Shown here in pieces: positions 17,704 to 27,173 of a DNA stretch of 64,000 nucleotides (positions are counted from its first letter, which is position 1; the number at the start of each line of letters is the position of its first letter). The stretch comes from Sporosarcina sp. Marseille-Q4943 (GTDB lineage: Bacteria > Bacillota > Bacilli > Bacillales_A > Planococcaceae), in assembly GCF_943736995.1 (NCBI RefSeq), contig NZ_CALSFT010000002.1, positions 806,001 through 870,000 of the forward strand, given 5' to 3'. The position numbers and the translations under genes are program-made. The notes beneath the pieces were generated by a model that was given only the letters and a program-made list of their open reading frames with translations, was not told the origin of the DNA and did not search any database.

Positions 17704-18891
17704 ATGTTCTGGAAATACTTATTATTTGAAACGAAGCTATTACTACTAAATAAAAAAAATTGGTTGTTAGGACTTGCGCTGATTCTCTTTTTTCCACTGT
17801 ATTATTCACATTATAGTCAATTGGATATTGTTGAAATTGAAGAAAAGGTAACTGAAGAAGCTGAGAAATTTGTCGAGGTCTTCGATTCATTTCCTGGTAC
17901 AGTTTGGCAAACCCAAGAAGGTAAAGAAATTCACGCCAATTTATTAGAACAAATGGGATTGCTGCACTGGCAAAGGCTTTATGTAAGAAAAGATGGAGAC
18001 TTTGATGGGTATTTTGGTGCAGGACCGAAATTTCATAAGTTTTTTGATGCAAGACTCAAGCTGAATGAATTGCGTCTTGATTTGCATCAACGAGGAAATA
18101 AAGGGGTTCGTCGGGATCATATTGTTCCAGTTGACGAAATACTAAAAGAAAATGCGCTCTACCGGTATCACAAGGAGCATGATCTCTCCCTCATCCAAGA
18201 TCCCCTTAAAGCGAGCAATTATATACCGGTCGCATTGAATCTAGTAAGCGGAACGTTGTTTTGCATTCTCGTATTGCTGGCGGGAAGTAGCATGCTTGTA
18301 AATGATCAACTTCATCCTTCCGTCTTGTTTGGATTTCCGATTTCGTTCATGCAGAAAGCAATTAGTAAGGTGGGAGTCCATTTTGTTCAAATCATGGTCT
18401 TTCTCTGTGCAAGTATATTGATAGGCAGTTTTTATGTAGCGAGAAAAACGGGGTGGGGAGATTTCAGAACGCCTGTACTTATTTATCAGGACGCGGATTT
18501 TATTGCAATATCCACGCTGCGCTATTTGTTTTATATGCTCGTAGCATTTGGATTAATTGCCCTATTACTTTTGCTCACATTCCTATTAGTTAATCTCGTG
18601 ACGAAAAACTTGTACGCCGCAATTGTCACTATCCTGTTTGTATTGCTGTCCCCACAACTTCTTTTAGCTGCCGGAGTGGAGACAAATTGGCTCTATCCAC
18701 TCAGATTCATTGATATCAGCGCCGTTCTAAGTGGTGAAGCGGCTAAGGAATTTGGGATTGAAAAACTCGATTTCAAACATGCGTATAGTTGGCTTGTCGT
18801 CCTTAATTTGCTTGTCATATCAATTTTATATTTTAGAAATAAGATTTTGCATATTCGAAAAGTGGAAACCGTCCCAATGAAACTTAGTTGA
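17704..18891 (+). CDS. ABC-2-type permease-like membrane protein, second of a pair
   Basis: 395 residues from ATG 17704, seven bases after AAAGGGGGAAGG. An in-frame GTG at 17680 precedes the ribosome binding site and is rejected. Same topology as the upstream gene: one span at about 15-35, a 140-residue outer loop rich in charged residues, then a cluster of spans from about 175. The pair is probably a heterodimeric exporter channel. Sequence similarity between the two is low by eye, so they may be old paralogues. Substrate unknown. Confidence 0.72.
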   Translation: MFWKYLLFETKLLLLNKKNWLLGLALILFFPLYYSHYSQLDIVEIEEKVTEEAEKFVEVFDSFPGTVWQTQEGKEIHANLLEQMGLLHWQRLYVRKDGDFDGYFGAGPKFHKFFDARLKLNELRLDLHQRGNKGVRRDHIVPVDEILKENALYRYHKEHDLSLIQDPLKASNYIPVALNLVSGTLFCILVLLAGSSMLVNDQLHPSVLFGFPISFMQKAISKVGVHFVQIMVFLCASILIGSFYVARKTGWGDFRTPVLIYQDADFIAISTLRYLFYMLVAFGLIALLLLLTFLLVNLVTKNLYAAIVTILFVLLSPQLLLAAGVETNWLYPLRFIDISAVLSGEAAKEFGIEKLDFKHAYSWLVVLNLLVISILYFRNKILHIRKVETVPMKLS

Positions 18892-18904
18892 AAGGCTGGG
18901 GAAG

Positions 18905-19801
18905 ATGATGCTGAAATTATCAAATGTAACGATTGCTTATAATGATAAAATCGTATTGGATTCATTGGATTTAACGGCGAATAAAGGGGAAATTATAGGT
19001 GTCGCCGCGCCGAATGGAACAGGTAAGACGACGATGTTCAATGTGATGGCGAACTTTGTGAAACCCGATTCCGGACATGTTTTTTTTGATGGGAAATATA
19101 CGTACCGGAATGAAAAAGAAGAATTGCACATTCATCGGATGTTGGCGACATTCCCCGTACAAAAGGACCTATTTGAGGAATTATCCGGTGTCGATCATAT
19201 GAAACTGTACGCAAATATGTGGAAAGGGTCGACGAAACATATACGCTCCATCATCGACCGTCTTCATATGGGGCATTATGTGAAACAGAAAGTCCGAACG
19301 TATTCATTAGGGATGCGACAACGATTATGTTTCGCAATGATGATGGCAGCCGACACGCCGATTATGTTGATGGATGAAGTGATGAATGGTCTGGATGTCG
19401 AAAATGTCGCTCTCATATCAGAATGTTTAATGGAAATGAAGCAGGAGAAGCTCATATTTGTCGCTTCGCACTTGTTGGCAAACTTAGACCTGTACGCAGA
19501 TCGAGTTCTTTTTTTGAAAGACGGAAAGTTCGTGCATGAACAAAAATTCACAGGTGAAAATGAAAATTTTCTTAAACTTGACGTAAGTCCTGAACAGTAT
19601 GAATCAATTAAAAGTGAACTGGATTTACCAGAGGGTCATATGTTTATAGCCAATTATTTATTATGCATTCCTTTAGGTGGAATGAGTGAGTCGGAACAAA
19701 CAAAATGGATGGGCCGGATGCTTAAATATAATAAGGAAATGACAATCGGGCCATTAGGGACGGTGGAGTATTATGAAAAATATTATGGAAAAACGGTTTA
19801 A
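18905..19801 (+). CDS. ABC exporter ATPase
   Basis: 298 residues. Walker A is APNGTGKTT with Ala in place of the usual first Gly; the signature is YSLGMRQRL as in BcrA/CcmA-type exporters; Walker B is IMLMDEVMNGLD; the switch His is in VASHLL. The last 80 residues form a family-specific tail. It drives the two upstream permeases. The lipoprotein gene begins inside its last 29 bases, so the two are translationally coupled. Drug, peptide or bacteriocin export or immunity is plausible for this class, but nothing here fixes the cargo. Confidence 0.85.
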   Translation: MMLKLSNVTIAYNDKIVLDSLDLTANKGEIIGVAAPNGTGKTTMFNVMANFVKPDSGHVFFDGKYTYRNEKEELHIHRMLATFPVQKDLFEELSGVDHMKLYANMWKGSTKHIRSIIDRLHMGHYVKQKVRTYSLGMRQRLCFAMMMAADTPIMLMDEVMNGLDVENVALISECLMEMKQEKLIFVASHLLANLDLYADRVLFLKDGKFVHEQKFTGENENFLKLDVSPEQYESIKSELDLPEGHMFIANYLLCIPLGGMSESEQTKWMGRMLKYNKEMTIGPLGTVEYYEKYYGKTV

Positions 19802-20501
19802 TGCCAAAGGAATGTTAATTGGAATTTCTATTTGCATGTTATTTTTGTCAGGTTGTCATAATCTACAAGGAAAGAAGTCGGAAATGATTAGCGTGTATGC
19901 GGAAAATTACGAAATTACAGGATCTACAAGAGATGAAATCATCGGAAAGGTTCATCAGGCAATTTTCACGACAGTCGATCGGAGTAATGAAGAAGCAAAA
20001 AGAATGTACGGAGCAGTGCCGACAAAAAAAGGAGTAACGTTAAATATCGAAGCTGGAAGGTATGAATTGACTGGCTATCCATCAGGGAATATTTTTATTT
20101 ACGATAAAGATGATAACTTGCTCGTTCGGGAAATTGTAGGAGAAAAAGCTGGTGTGCCTACATTAACCGCTGATATCGATTCAACGTTTTCGATTTTTTT
20201 TGACGGCGGATATAATACAATAAACATCGAGCCTGTAGCAACAATGCTTTCCACGGAGTTGACTGCAGGTATATGGGATGTCGGGTTGGACATAGAGCCG
20301 GGGAACTATACGATGAGCATTCCCAATGGGCATGGCTTTGTACAAATTTTTGAAGAAGGTACAGACCCTCGCCTATTTGAATTACTGGGTGGCGGATTGA
20401 CAAATTCCAAAAGTCTAGTTCAGTTGAAAGAAGGACAGAAGGTGTGTGTGTCAAAAGTTCCAGTTGTTTACTTTGAACCCCAAAACAAAACGAAACAATG
20501 A
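19773..20501 (+). CDS. Lipoprotein with a duplicated Gly-aromatic motif, ABC island
   Basis: 242 residues from ATG 19773 (GTGGAG four bases upstream). A lipoprotein signal ends in LSGC (Cys 28). After a 60-residue helical-looking segment there are two similar beta-rich units at about 90-158 and 164-237. The first contains IEAGRYELTGYPSGNIFIY and the second IEPGNYTMSIPNGHGFVQIF, that is, an IExGxY turn, a Gly, then a beta strand ending in IY/IF. Such units resemble small repeated beta domains in other surface proteins, but I cannot name the family. As the last gene of the exporter island it may bind the cargo or confer immunity outside the membrane. Confidence 0.65.
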   Translation: MKNIMEKRFNAKGMLIGISICMLFLSGCHNLQGKKSEMISVYAENYEITGSTRDEIIGKVHQAIFTTVDRSNEEAKRMYGAVPTKKGVTLNIEAGRYELTGYPSGNIFIYDKDDNLLVREIVGEKAGVPTLTADIDSTFSIFFDGGYNTINIEPVATMLSTELTAGIWDVGLDIEPGNYTMSIPNGHGFVQIFEEGTDPRLFELLGGGLTNSKSLVQLKEGQKVCVSKVPVVYFEPQNKTKQ

Positions 20502-20574
20502 TATCCAATCAGGTTAAAAGACCGGATTGTGGGTAACGTAATGGTAAGACATCAAAGTGGAGGAGCTGTTCATT

Positions 20575-20757
20575 ATGAAGGACAACCGTTTTCAAACAAA
20601 GCCGAATGATGAAAAGGGTGAAGCATTCACAGGAATGCCGAATGCCAAGCAATTCCCTGACTTAGAGCCCGAACAAGAGGCGGAAAAGCAAATGGAGCAG
20701 TTCCAGAATTCAACCGAATGCCGAGAAAAGCCAACGGATAATAAATGGGAACAATAA
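20575..20757 (+). CDS. Small hydrophilic hypothetical protein
   Basis: 60 residues from ATG 20575 with AAGTGGAGGAG nine bases upstream and a terminator seven bases after the stop. It is very rich in Glu, Gln, Lys and Pro, with a single Cys and no hydrophobic segment. Low complexity and strong translation signals suggest a real, perhaps stress- or sporulation-related small protein, but I recognise no family. It follows the exporter island by 73 bases and may or may not share its transcript. Confidence 0.55.
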   Translation: MKDNRFQTKPNDEKGEAFTGMPNAKQFPDLEPEQEAEKQMEQFQNSTECREKPTDNKWEQ

Positions 20758-20764
20758 TACTGAG

Positions 20765-20800
20765 ACCTATGATTCGTTTAAGCGAAGCATAGGTTTTTTC
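20765..20800 (+). terminator. Rho-independent terminator
   Basis: Stem ACCTATG (20765-20771) with CATAGGT (20788-20794), followed by TTTTTT. Confidence 0.8.
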
Positions 20801-20871
20801 TATCTTCCATATTTTTCAATGTTGAAGTATAGTGAGAAAGAGACTACTACTTTATGACTGGGGATAGTTGT

Positions 20872-21951
20872 TTGAAACGTTTTGCTATATTGACCATAGC
20901 ATGTAACTTTTTATTGACAGGGTGTATTCAAAACGAGGAGGAAGTCATCCGTCCTGGCGACTTTACGATGCTTCGAAGCAATCCGTATGAGATGGAACTT
21001 AATGAAAAATCAACAGAAATTACAATCGGGATGATCGGGGATATCCTCTTGCATTACCCGCTCTATACATACGATAACTATGATCTTTCATTCAGTGCAG
21101 TGAAAGACGAGATGACAGGCATCGATTTTTTGCTTGCGAATCAAGAGTCATTGCCGGGTGGAGTGGAGCTCGGATTGTCCGGCTATCCGCTCTTCAATAG
21201 TCCGAAGCATATTATTAGAGATTTAAAAGCGAACGGAGTCGATTTGCTGTCCATCGCAAACAACCATACGCTCGATCGGAAAGAGAGTGGTTTACTGAAG
21301 GCGCTTGGGCATATGAATGAATATGGAATGCCATACGTAGGAGCATATGAGTCTGTAGAAGATCGTGAAACAAAGCGTATTTTTGACGTGAAAGGCATAC
21401 GCATCGGCATATTGGCCTACACGTACAGTTTGAACGGACTTGCGATTCCGAAAGGGAAAGGCTATTTGGTTTCATTGATAGATAAAGTCCAGATGGAAAC
21501 AGACGTTAGGGAAATGGAAGAGGAAGCCGATATAACGGTCGTCTCAATCCATTGGGGCGACGAGTATGCGTTGCAGCCATCCGCGCGGCAAGAGGAGCTC
21601 GCTGAATGGCTTTCGTCCGAAGGTGTCGATATCATTTTCGGCCACCATCCGCATGTGTTGCAACGTTATGAGCAAGTCGGCAATACGGAAGTGTTTTATT
21701 CGCTCGGGAATTTCTATTCCGCCCAGCAATTCGATTCCACGAATATCGGCGGCATTGCAAAAGTGCATATTTCGACCGTTGAATTGGCGGGAAAACAATT
21801 CATGGAAATTGGGAAATCGACATTCTTTCCGACTGCTGTCATTCGTGACGAGAATAGAAGATTTGTAGTCGTACCACTAAAAGATGCACGTAGTGATAAT
21901 CGTTTTGATGAAGAGTGGGCGATGAACCATGTCGGCCTTCTGTCTGAATGA
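20872..21951 (+). CDS. CapA-family (poly-gamma-glutamate synthesis type) lipoprotein
   Basis: 359 residues from TTG 20872, six bases after GGGGAT. An upstream in-frame ATG at 20854 has no site. The lipoprotein signal ends in LLTGC. The mature part is a CapA/PGA_cap domain of the calcineurin-like fold: TIGMIGDILLH, LANQESLPGG, SIANNHTLDR, VVSIHWGDEY and FGHHPHVLQ carry the usual metal-ligand Asp, Asn and His residues. The family supports poly-gamma-glutamate capsule formation, but many members occur alone as here, without capB or capC. Its function is therefore uncertain: a surface phosphodiesterase or glycan-related role is equally possible. Confidence 0.85.
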   Translation: MKRFAILTIACNFLLTGCIQNEEEVIRPGDFTMLRSNPYEMELNEKSTEITIGMIGDILLHYPLYTYDNYDLSFSAVKDEMTGIDFLLANQESLPGGVELGLSGYPLFNSPKHIIRDLKANGVDLLSIANNHTLDRKESGLLKALGHMNEYGMPYVGAYESVEDRETKRIFDVKGIRIGILAYTYSLNGLAIPKGKGYLVSLIDKVQMETDVREMEEEADITVVSIHWGDEYALQPSARQEELAEWLSSEGVDIIFGHHPHVLQRYEQVGNTEVFYSLGNFYSAQQFDSTNIGGIAKVHISTVELAGKQFMEIGKSTFFPTAVIRDENRRFVVVPLKDARSDNRFDEEWAMNHVGLLSE

Positions 21952-21952
21952 A

Positions 21953-21988
21953 AAATGCCTTCTGCGCAAATTTGTGCGGAAGGCATTT
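21953..21988. terminator. Bidirectional terminator between convergent genes
   Basis: A 16-base stem AATGCCTTCTGCGCAA with TTGTGCGGAAGGCATT (two wobble pairs). A-tract on the left and T-tract on the right let it serve both the capA-like gene and the convergent nucleotidase. Confidence 0.85.
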
Positions 21989-21996
21989 TTGATTGC

Positions 21997-24162
21997 TTAT
22001 TCGGCTTTTTTCACTTGCTTCGTATTATAAATATAGTTCGAAACGATTTTTGCAGCTTGTTGTTTCGTTGTGAATTGCTCAGGCATGAACTTACCTTCAT
22101 AGCCCGACGCGATTCCCAGCTCATGCAACATGGAAATCGCATTTACCGTGTCATCTGCGTATTTGCCGAAGTCGGAATAAGGCGCTTTCGCCGCAGCCGT
22201 ATACTTTTCGCCAGTGTAGTTTTCAAATGCACGCTCAAGGATCAATGCGAATTGTGCACGTGTCACTTTGTCGTTCGGATTGAATTTGCCATCATTGCCT
22301 TTGACGATGCCGTTTTCGTAAGCAGCTGCAATATCAGCCTTTAATTCGTCGGACAGTCCGTTAAGATCTGAGAAAGGCGCTTGACCTTCAGCTTTCAGAC
22401 CATTTGCTTTGACGACCCATGACACCATTTCAGCACGCGTGATTTTTACACCCGGCTTGAAAGTCGGTTCTTTTGTCAAGATGTCTCGGTAATAAAGATC
22501 TGAAATGTATTGGTATGACCAGTTATTAAGGGATACATCCTTGTATGGGACTGTTGCGATGATGCGTCCCTCAAGGCCGGTTGTAACGTTGCCTAACGAT
22601 TTAATGTGATTTGCAAGGTTTTCCCAGTCACTGAATCCTGGTTCGCTTGCGCGTCCATCCTCATATGCTTTGCCGAGAGCTTCAAAGCCATCTCCGCCTT
22701 TGGCAGTGAAAACATTTGTTGCCGCTTTGTACGTCTTGTCCGCTTCGACTTCTTTGCCATTGATTTTCAATGAAACGATTCGTTTGCCCGGCTCTGCTGT
22801 ACCGTCAAAGATGACTTGCATGCCAGCGACGTGAAGGAAGCCACCGCTTTCTTTCGGGTAATCCTTAACGGAATGCTCGAATGTTTCACGCAGTTCAGCT
22901 CCGCTCAATTCCATGATCGCAAGGCTGTTGCCGAATGGAAGGACAGTGAGGACCTCTCCATAAGTGACTTCACCCTTGTTGATGGAAGTACGGATGCCGC
23001 CGCCGTTTTGGAACGCAATGTCAACTTCCGGATCGACTTCTTTCGCTTTTGCAAGCATTCCATCTGTGATGATGTTGCCAAGATTCGTTTCACCTGCACG
23101 GACGCCGCCCAAGTCGCGCAAGCCGCTTAGGAACACATCGGCAACTCCTCCAGTCGGGGAGTTTTTGATAGCTCCGACCTTATCGGCGTATGGCTTCAGC
23201 ATTTCTTCGGCTTCAGCGTCTTTTTCTCCTTCTTTCGTGTCGACTTCATGAAGCACTCCATTGTACTCTTTGATAACTCCATTTTCATCGAATGTAATAT
23301 CCAATTGACCTAGGAATTTTTGATGTTCGTTTGCTTGTACAATGACGACAGGTCCTGCTTCTCCCTCATGTACAAACGGTTCATCCAATTTGGAATGTGT
23401 ATGCCCACCGACGATAATATCAATGCCCGGGACATTTGCTGCGAGCAATTTATCATTATCAATAGCATCGCTATCGTTGAAGCCTATATGTGTCAAGGCG
23501 ATGATTTTGTTGACACCCAACTCTTCGAACGCTTCAACTGCTGCCTTCGCTTCAGTGATGTAGTTCGTGAATTTTATTTCTTTAGGACTGGAAATATCGA
23601 CAGTTTCTTCAGTCGTCAAACCGAAAATACCGATCTTCTCCCCATCCACTTCCTTCACAATTCCGTTAAAGATCTTGCTGTTTTCAGGCTCAGCAGTCAC
23701 TTCACGAAGTTGAAGGTCTTCGAAGTTGCTGTCGGCTGAGAAATCGACGTTCGCAGAAACGAATGGGAACTTCGCATTCTTGATGAAGTCGGCAAGTCCT
23801 TTATGGCCGTCTTCCGAACTGCCTAAATCAAATTCATGATTTCCGAAAGTCATTGCATCGTACCCAAAATAGTTCATGAATTCAAGGTCCGCTTGTCCTT
23901 GGAATTCATTGAAATAGAGGGAACCCGAGAATACATCGCCCGCATGCAACAATACGTTATGCGGCACTTCCGCCCGTTTCGCTTTCAATAGTGCTGAGAA
24001 ATAAGGGATGTTGTCCAACTGTGCATGGGTGTCATTCGTGTGGAACACCGTCATTGAGAAATCTTTTGACGCTTCTTCTGCGGAAACGGCAGCAGGAGTC
24101 ATTCCTGCCATACTGAACAGCAACATTGATGCAGCCGCGCCTTTCATATACTTCTTTGACAT
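21997..24162 (-). CDS. Secreted 5'-nucleotidase/UshA-like metallophosphatase with three SLH domains
   Basis: 721 residues from ATG 24162 (AAAGGAAGGTG upstream); the frame is open to 24279 but that segment lacks a start signal and the signal peptide begins at MSKKYMKG. A calcineurin-type phosphatase domain at about 35-320 has FHTNDTHAQ, HAGDVF, FGNHEFD, THIGF and VGGHTHS, the complete two-metal ligand set. A 5'-nucleotidase C-terminal domain follows at about 335-530 (GNIITDGML, QNGGGIRTSI, KGGDGFEA). Three SLH repeats occupy about 535-715. It probably hydrolyses extracellular nucleotides at the cell surface to recover phosphate and nucleosides. Confidence 0.93.
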   Translation of the reverse strand: MSKKYMKGAAASMLLFSMAGMTPAAVSAEEASKDFSMTVFHTNDTHAQLDNIPYFSALLKAKRAEVPHNVLLHAGDVFSGSLYFNEFQGQADLEFMNYFGYDAMTFGNHEFDLGSSEDGHKGLADFIKNAKFPFVSANVDFSADSNFEDLQLREVTAEPENSKIFNGIVKEVDGEKIGIFGLTTEETVDISSPKEIKFTNYITEAKAAVEAFEELGVNKIIALTHIGFNDSDAIDNDKLLAANVPGIDIIVGGHTHSKLDEPFVHEGEAGPVVIVQANEHQKFLGQLDITFDENGVIKEYNGVLHEVDTKEGEKDAEAEEMLKPYADKVGAIKNSPTGGVADVFLSGLRDLGGVRAGETNLGNIITDGMLAKAKEVDPEVDIAFQNGGGIRTSINKGEVTYGEVLTVLPFGNSLAIMELSGAELRETFEHSVKDYPKESGGFLHVAGMQVIFDGTAEPGKRIVSLKINGKEVEADKTYKAATNVFTAKGGDGFEALGKAYEDGRASEPGFSDWENLANHIKSLGNVTTGLEGRIIATVPYKDVSLNNWSYQYISDLYYRDILTKEPTFKPGVKITRAEMVSWVVKANGLKAEGQAPFSDLNGLSDELKADIAAAYENGIVKGNDGKFNPNDKVTRAQFALILERAFENYTGEKYTAAAKAPYSDFGKYADDTVNAISMLHELGIASGYEGKFMPEQFTTKQQAAKIVSNYIYNTKQVKKAE

Positions 24163-24310
24163 AATGCACCTTCCTTTTATGGTTTTTTCTTCATCAATAT
24201 TCTGATATAACTTACAAAGATGGAATAATGATGAAAACTTTTTCATTTCAATTTTATCATTAGTATTATTAAAGAACAAATGAATTTTCCGTAAATTTAT
24301 AGATTCATAG

Positions 24311-24350
24311 AAAAAGCCGGAGAGAAGTGGAGATCACTTCTTTCCGGCAT
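24311..24350. terminator. Bidirectional-looking terminator hairpin
   Basis: GCCGGA (24316-24321) pairs with TCCGGC (24343-24348), with an inner AAGTG/CACTT stem. On the minus strand the hairpin is followed by TTTTT, ending the amidase gene. Confidence 0.8.
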
Positions 24351-24356
24351 AATTTT

Positions 24357-26054
24357 TTATTGAACTGCGTAGTATTGTACGAGCCCTTGATAGATCGCTT
24401 CAGCGTAGAGTTCCATATATTGATCACTTGATAATTTCTTGAAATCATCGGGGTTTGTAATGAAACCAAGCTCGACGAGTACAGCAGCTACATTGTTATT
24501 CCGAATAACATAGAAACGTTGGTCTTTAACTCCGCGATCAGCCATGTTAGCGTTTTTCACAAGATTCGTTTGGATCTTGCTTGCTAAAAGCTTGCTCTCG
24601 GATGCATTTGGATTCGTGGAAGAGTCATAGAAAACTTCCGCGCCTTTCGCTGCTGAAGAACCTGCCGCATTGACATGGATTGAAACGAATGCTTCGGCAT
24701 AATGTTTCTTAGCGAATTCAGTACGTTGTTCCAATGTCAGATACGTATCATTCGAACGTGTCAGCAATACGTTGGCGCCAGCTCTTTTCAACTTTCCTTC
24801 TACTAGTTTAGCAACTTTCAATACAACAGTCTTTTCGCTTAATTTATTGCTAGTAGCGCCAGGATCTTTACCGCCGTGTCCAGCATCAATGACGATCACC
24901 CGGTCCTTCAAAGGGTTGCCTGACTGGTTGAGGAGCTTCAAGTAATTTTTGTGTACATAGCCTGGACCGCTCTGTAGATTAATCTTGGCCCAGTTGCCGT
25001 TGATCGACTCGATATTTACCTTTTGGTTGAGTGATAACTTTGCTACGATTGCGGATGTACCGTCAGGTGATTTTCTAACGTTCAAAACGCTTGTCGTCAC
25101 TTTACCGATCAATCCAGTTGTAGGGGAGGGAGTGTTCGGCTCCTCCTCGGGTTCAGTGACTTCAGGCTCGGCCGGTTCCTCAGCAGCGACGTCATCATCG
25201 GAAGGTGCTTGAGTTCCGACTTCAACCGTGTATTGGCCATGGATATATCCATTCGCACCGTCGATCAGGACAAGCAGCCAATCGCCTGTCTGTCCGATAA
25301 CCTCGACGATTTCACCATCTTTCAAACGGTTGACGACATCACCTGTAACTGCCGGATGTGAGCGGACATTTAAGTTGTCACCGCCGGTTGCGACTTTCGC
25401 AAAATACGTTCTCGAAGTCTGTTCAGGCAATTTGACAGCTAGCTTATAGTTGTCATTCAAAGCACGTGCTACGAACAATGCGAATTGTGAACGGGTCAAT
25501 AAATCATTTGGCAGGAATTTGCCTGCATCACCACGAGTGACACCGCCATAATACAAGCCATTGATTTCTTTTACGTAAGGGTGGCCTTTCATATCCGTGA
25601 GCATGAGCGGCCGATCGACCGTCACGTTTTCTGATAGATTGAAAGCGACAGAGAGGGCATAGCCCATTTCAGCTCGCTTCAATTTCTCGTTCGGACCAAA
25701 GCTGCCATCAGCTTTTTTCTCGAAATAACCGAGTTCGACTGCGCGGCTGGCAAATTCATATTGCTCTGTGCCAGGCTTCAAGTCTTTGAACTGGATGGAT
25801 GGGGTAGGCATGTCCTTTTTACCGGAAGCGATGACAAGCATTTTTGCTGCGTGTGCTCTTGTCAAATTGTTGCCGGGATTGAACTTGTCGGCTTTATTGA
25901 CAATACCGAGCTCCGCTATGTAATGTACTTGATCATAATATTCCTTGCCGGGTGAGATATCCGAGAATTTGAACTGCGCCGAGGAATGTCCAGGGACGAT
26001 GGAAACAAGAGCGAAAAACAGTAAAGCAACAGCTGCCCATTTAAACGTTTTCAT
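24357..26054 (-). CDS. N-acetylmuramoyl-L-alanine amidase with SLH and SH3 domains
   Basis: 565 residues; AGGAGG precedes ATG 26054. Order: signal peptide (1-26), three SLH repeats (about 28-200), bacterial SH3 domain (about 218-282), acidic Pro-rich linker (285-312), second SH3 domain (about 315-374), then an Amidase_3 catalytic domain (385-565). Zinc ligands are visible as His393 in IDAGHGG, Glu407 and His460 in SIHVNA; Glu528 in VELGF is the catalytic residue. It cleaves the bond between muramic acid and the stem peptide. SLH domains at the N-terminus, rather than the C-terminus, put the enzyme on the wall polymer close to its substrate. Confidence 0.95.
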   Translation of the reverse strand: MKTFKWAAVALLFFALVSIVPGHSSAQFKFSDISPGKEYYDQVHYIAELGIVNKADKFNPGNNLTRAHAAKMLVIASGKKDMPTPSIQFKDLKPGTEQYEFASRAVELGYFEKKADGSFGPNEKLKRAEMGYALSVAFNLSENVTVDRPLMLTDMKGHPYVKEINGLYYGGVTRGDAGKFLPNDLLTRSQFALFVARALNDNYKLAVKLPEQTSRTYFAKVATGGDNLNVRSHPAVTGDVVNRLKDGEIVEVIGQTGDWLLVLIDGANGYIHGQYTVEVGTQAPSDDDVAAEEPAEPEVTEPEEEPNTPSPTTGLIGKVTTSVLNVRKSPDGTSAIVAKLSLNQKVNIESINGNWAKINLQSGPGYVHKNYLKLLNQSGNPLKDRVIVIDAGHGGKDPGATSNKLSEKTVVLKVAKLVEGKLKRAGANVLLTRSNDTYLTLEQRTEFAKKHYAEAFVSIHVNAAGSSAAKGAEVFYDSSTNPNASESKLLASKIQTNLVKNANMADRGVKDQRFYVIRNNNVAAVLVELGFITNPDDFKKLSSDQYMELYAEAIYQGLVQYYAVQ

Positions 26055-26144
26055 GTTGTCCTCCTAAATTTGATGTAGATTAAGTTTACCAGTGTTCACC
26101 ATGTAAATCCATAGTGAATTTACTATTTTCATAGAGTTTTTTTG

Positions 26145-26179
26145 AAAAAAAACAGGTGTCCAATTATACGGAACACCTG
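26145..26179 (-). terminator. Terminator of the SLH NlpC/P60 gene
   Basis: CAGGTGT (26153-26159) pairs with ACACCTG (26173-26179). On the minus strand it is followed by a run of eight T. Confidence 0.8.
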
Positions 26180-26191
26180 GCTTTTAGGCTA

Positions 26192-27088
26192 TTAATGGAG
26201 ACGATCAAGGATTTTCTGGAATTGCTTTTCAGTCAATTTATCGTTGAGACCGAATGAACCATCTTCATATCCGCTAGCAATATTGTTATGGGCTAGTATA
26301 TTGATATATTCATTAGCCCAATGTCCTGCAGGTACATCGCTATAGGATGTATTGGCGGAACCTTGTAGATTAAAGGCTTCCACAATTATTTTTGCCATTT
26401 GTGCACGAGTCAATGAATGATCGGGATTGAATTTCCCGTCATTTCCGGAGAATAGTCCGGCATTTGCCACTTTCGTAATCGATTCGTATTGCGGATGATC
26501 CGCAGCTACATCGGAGAAAGTAACATCGGCAGCATCCGTTTCAAGTCCAAGCTCTTTTACGAGCGTCTCTGCTACTTTAGCGCGAGATACATAGACAGGA
26601 GAAGTTATTGTCGGTTCTTCGAAAGCAACTGTTTTGTCATGATTGAAATCCTTTATGCGACGTGCGCCTAAATAACGTTTACCCCAGTAAGCGGGATCGT
26701 TGACGGAAGAAATCATGACACCCTTTGATGTCGAAGCGTGGATGAACCTGCTGGAACCGATATAGATTCCGACGTGTGAAACCCTGTTTCCGAAAGTATT
26801 GAAGAAGACGAGGTCTCCCGTTTTAAGATCGCTTTTCTTAACAGCTGTTCCCATAGCAAACTGTTCTCCAGTCGATCTTGGTATTTTGATCCCTTGTTTT
26901 TTAAAGACGAATTGCGTATATCCTGAGCAGTCGAATCCGGAAGTGGTTGTGCCTCCATAGGCATAAGGCGTTCCTATGTAGGTCCGCGCTGTACTGACGA
27001 GCGAAGTTGGTGAATTCGCTGAGGCCATGGCTGGTACGGACGTTGCTAACAAAAAGCATGCCAAAAACGAGAAAAACAGTTTCTTCAT
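26192..27088 (-). CDS. Secreted NlpC/P60 endopeptidase with SLH repeats
   Basis: 298 residues. Signal peptide (1-23), NlpC/P60 domain (about 26-148) and SLH repeats (about 165-298: one shortened, two complete). The catalytic triad is visible: Cys54 in GFDCSGY, His105 in SHVGIY and His117 in RFIHAS. The enzyme cuts peptidoglycan stem peptides, usually between D-Glu and the diamino acid. It shares the YAYGGTTT entry and YWGKRY(L/V)GA motif with the hydrolase at 47551, so the two catalytic domains are close relatives. A three-repeat WalR-type box lies about 90 bases upstream on the coding strand, suggesting cell-wall-homeostasis control. Confidence 0.94.
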   Translation of the reverse strand: MKKLFFSFLACFLLATSVPAMASANSPTSLVSTARTYIGTPYAYGGTTTSGFDCSGYTQFVFKKQGIKIPRSTGEQFAMGTAVKKSDLKTGDLVFFNTFGNRVSHVGIYIGSSRFIHASTSKGVMISSVNDPAYWGKRYLGARRIKDFNHDKTVAFEEPTITSPVYVSRAKVAETLVKELGLETDAADVTFSDVAADHPQYESITKVANAGLFSGNDGKFNPDHSLTRAQMAKIIVEAFNLQGSANTSYSDVPAGHWANEYINILAHNNIASGYEDGSFGLNDKLTEKQFQKILDRLH

Positions 27089-27173
27089 CTGGTTCCCAAA
27101 TTCCCCTTTCGCACGTTTACATACAGTGTGCTTTTATCTGAGAACATCCTACCATAGCTAAACCTCCATTTCG

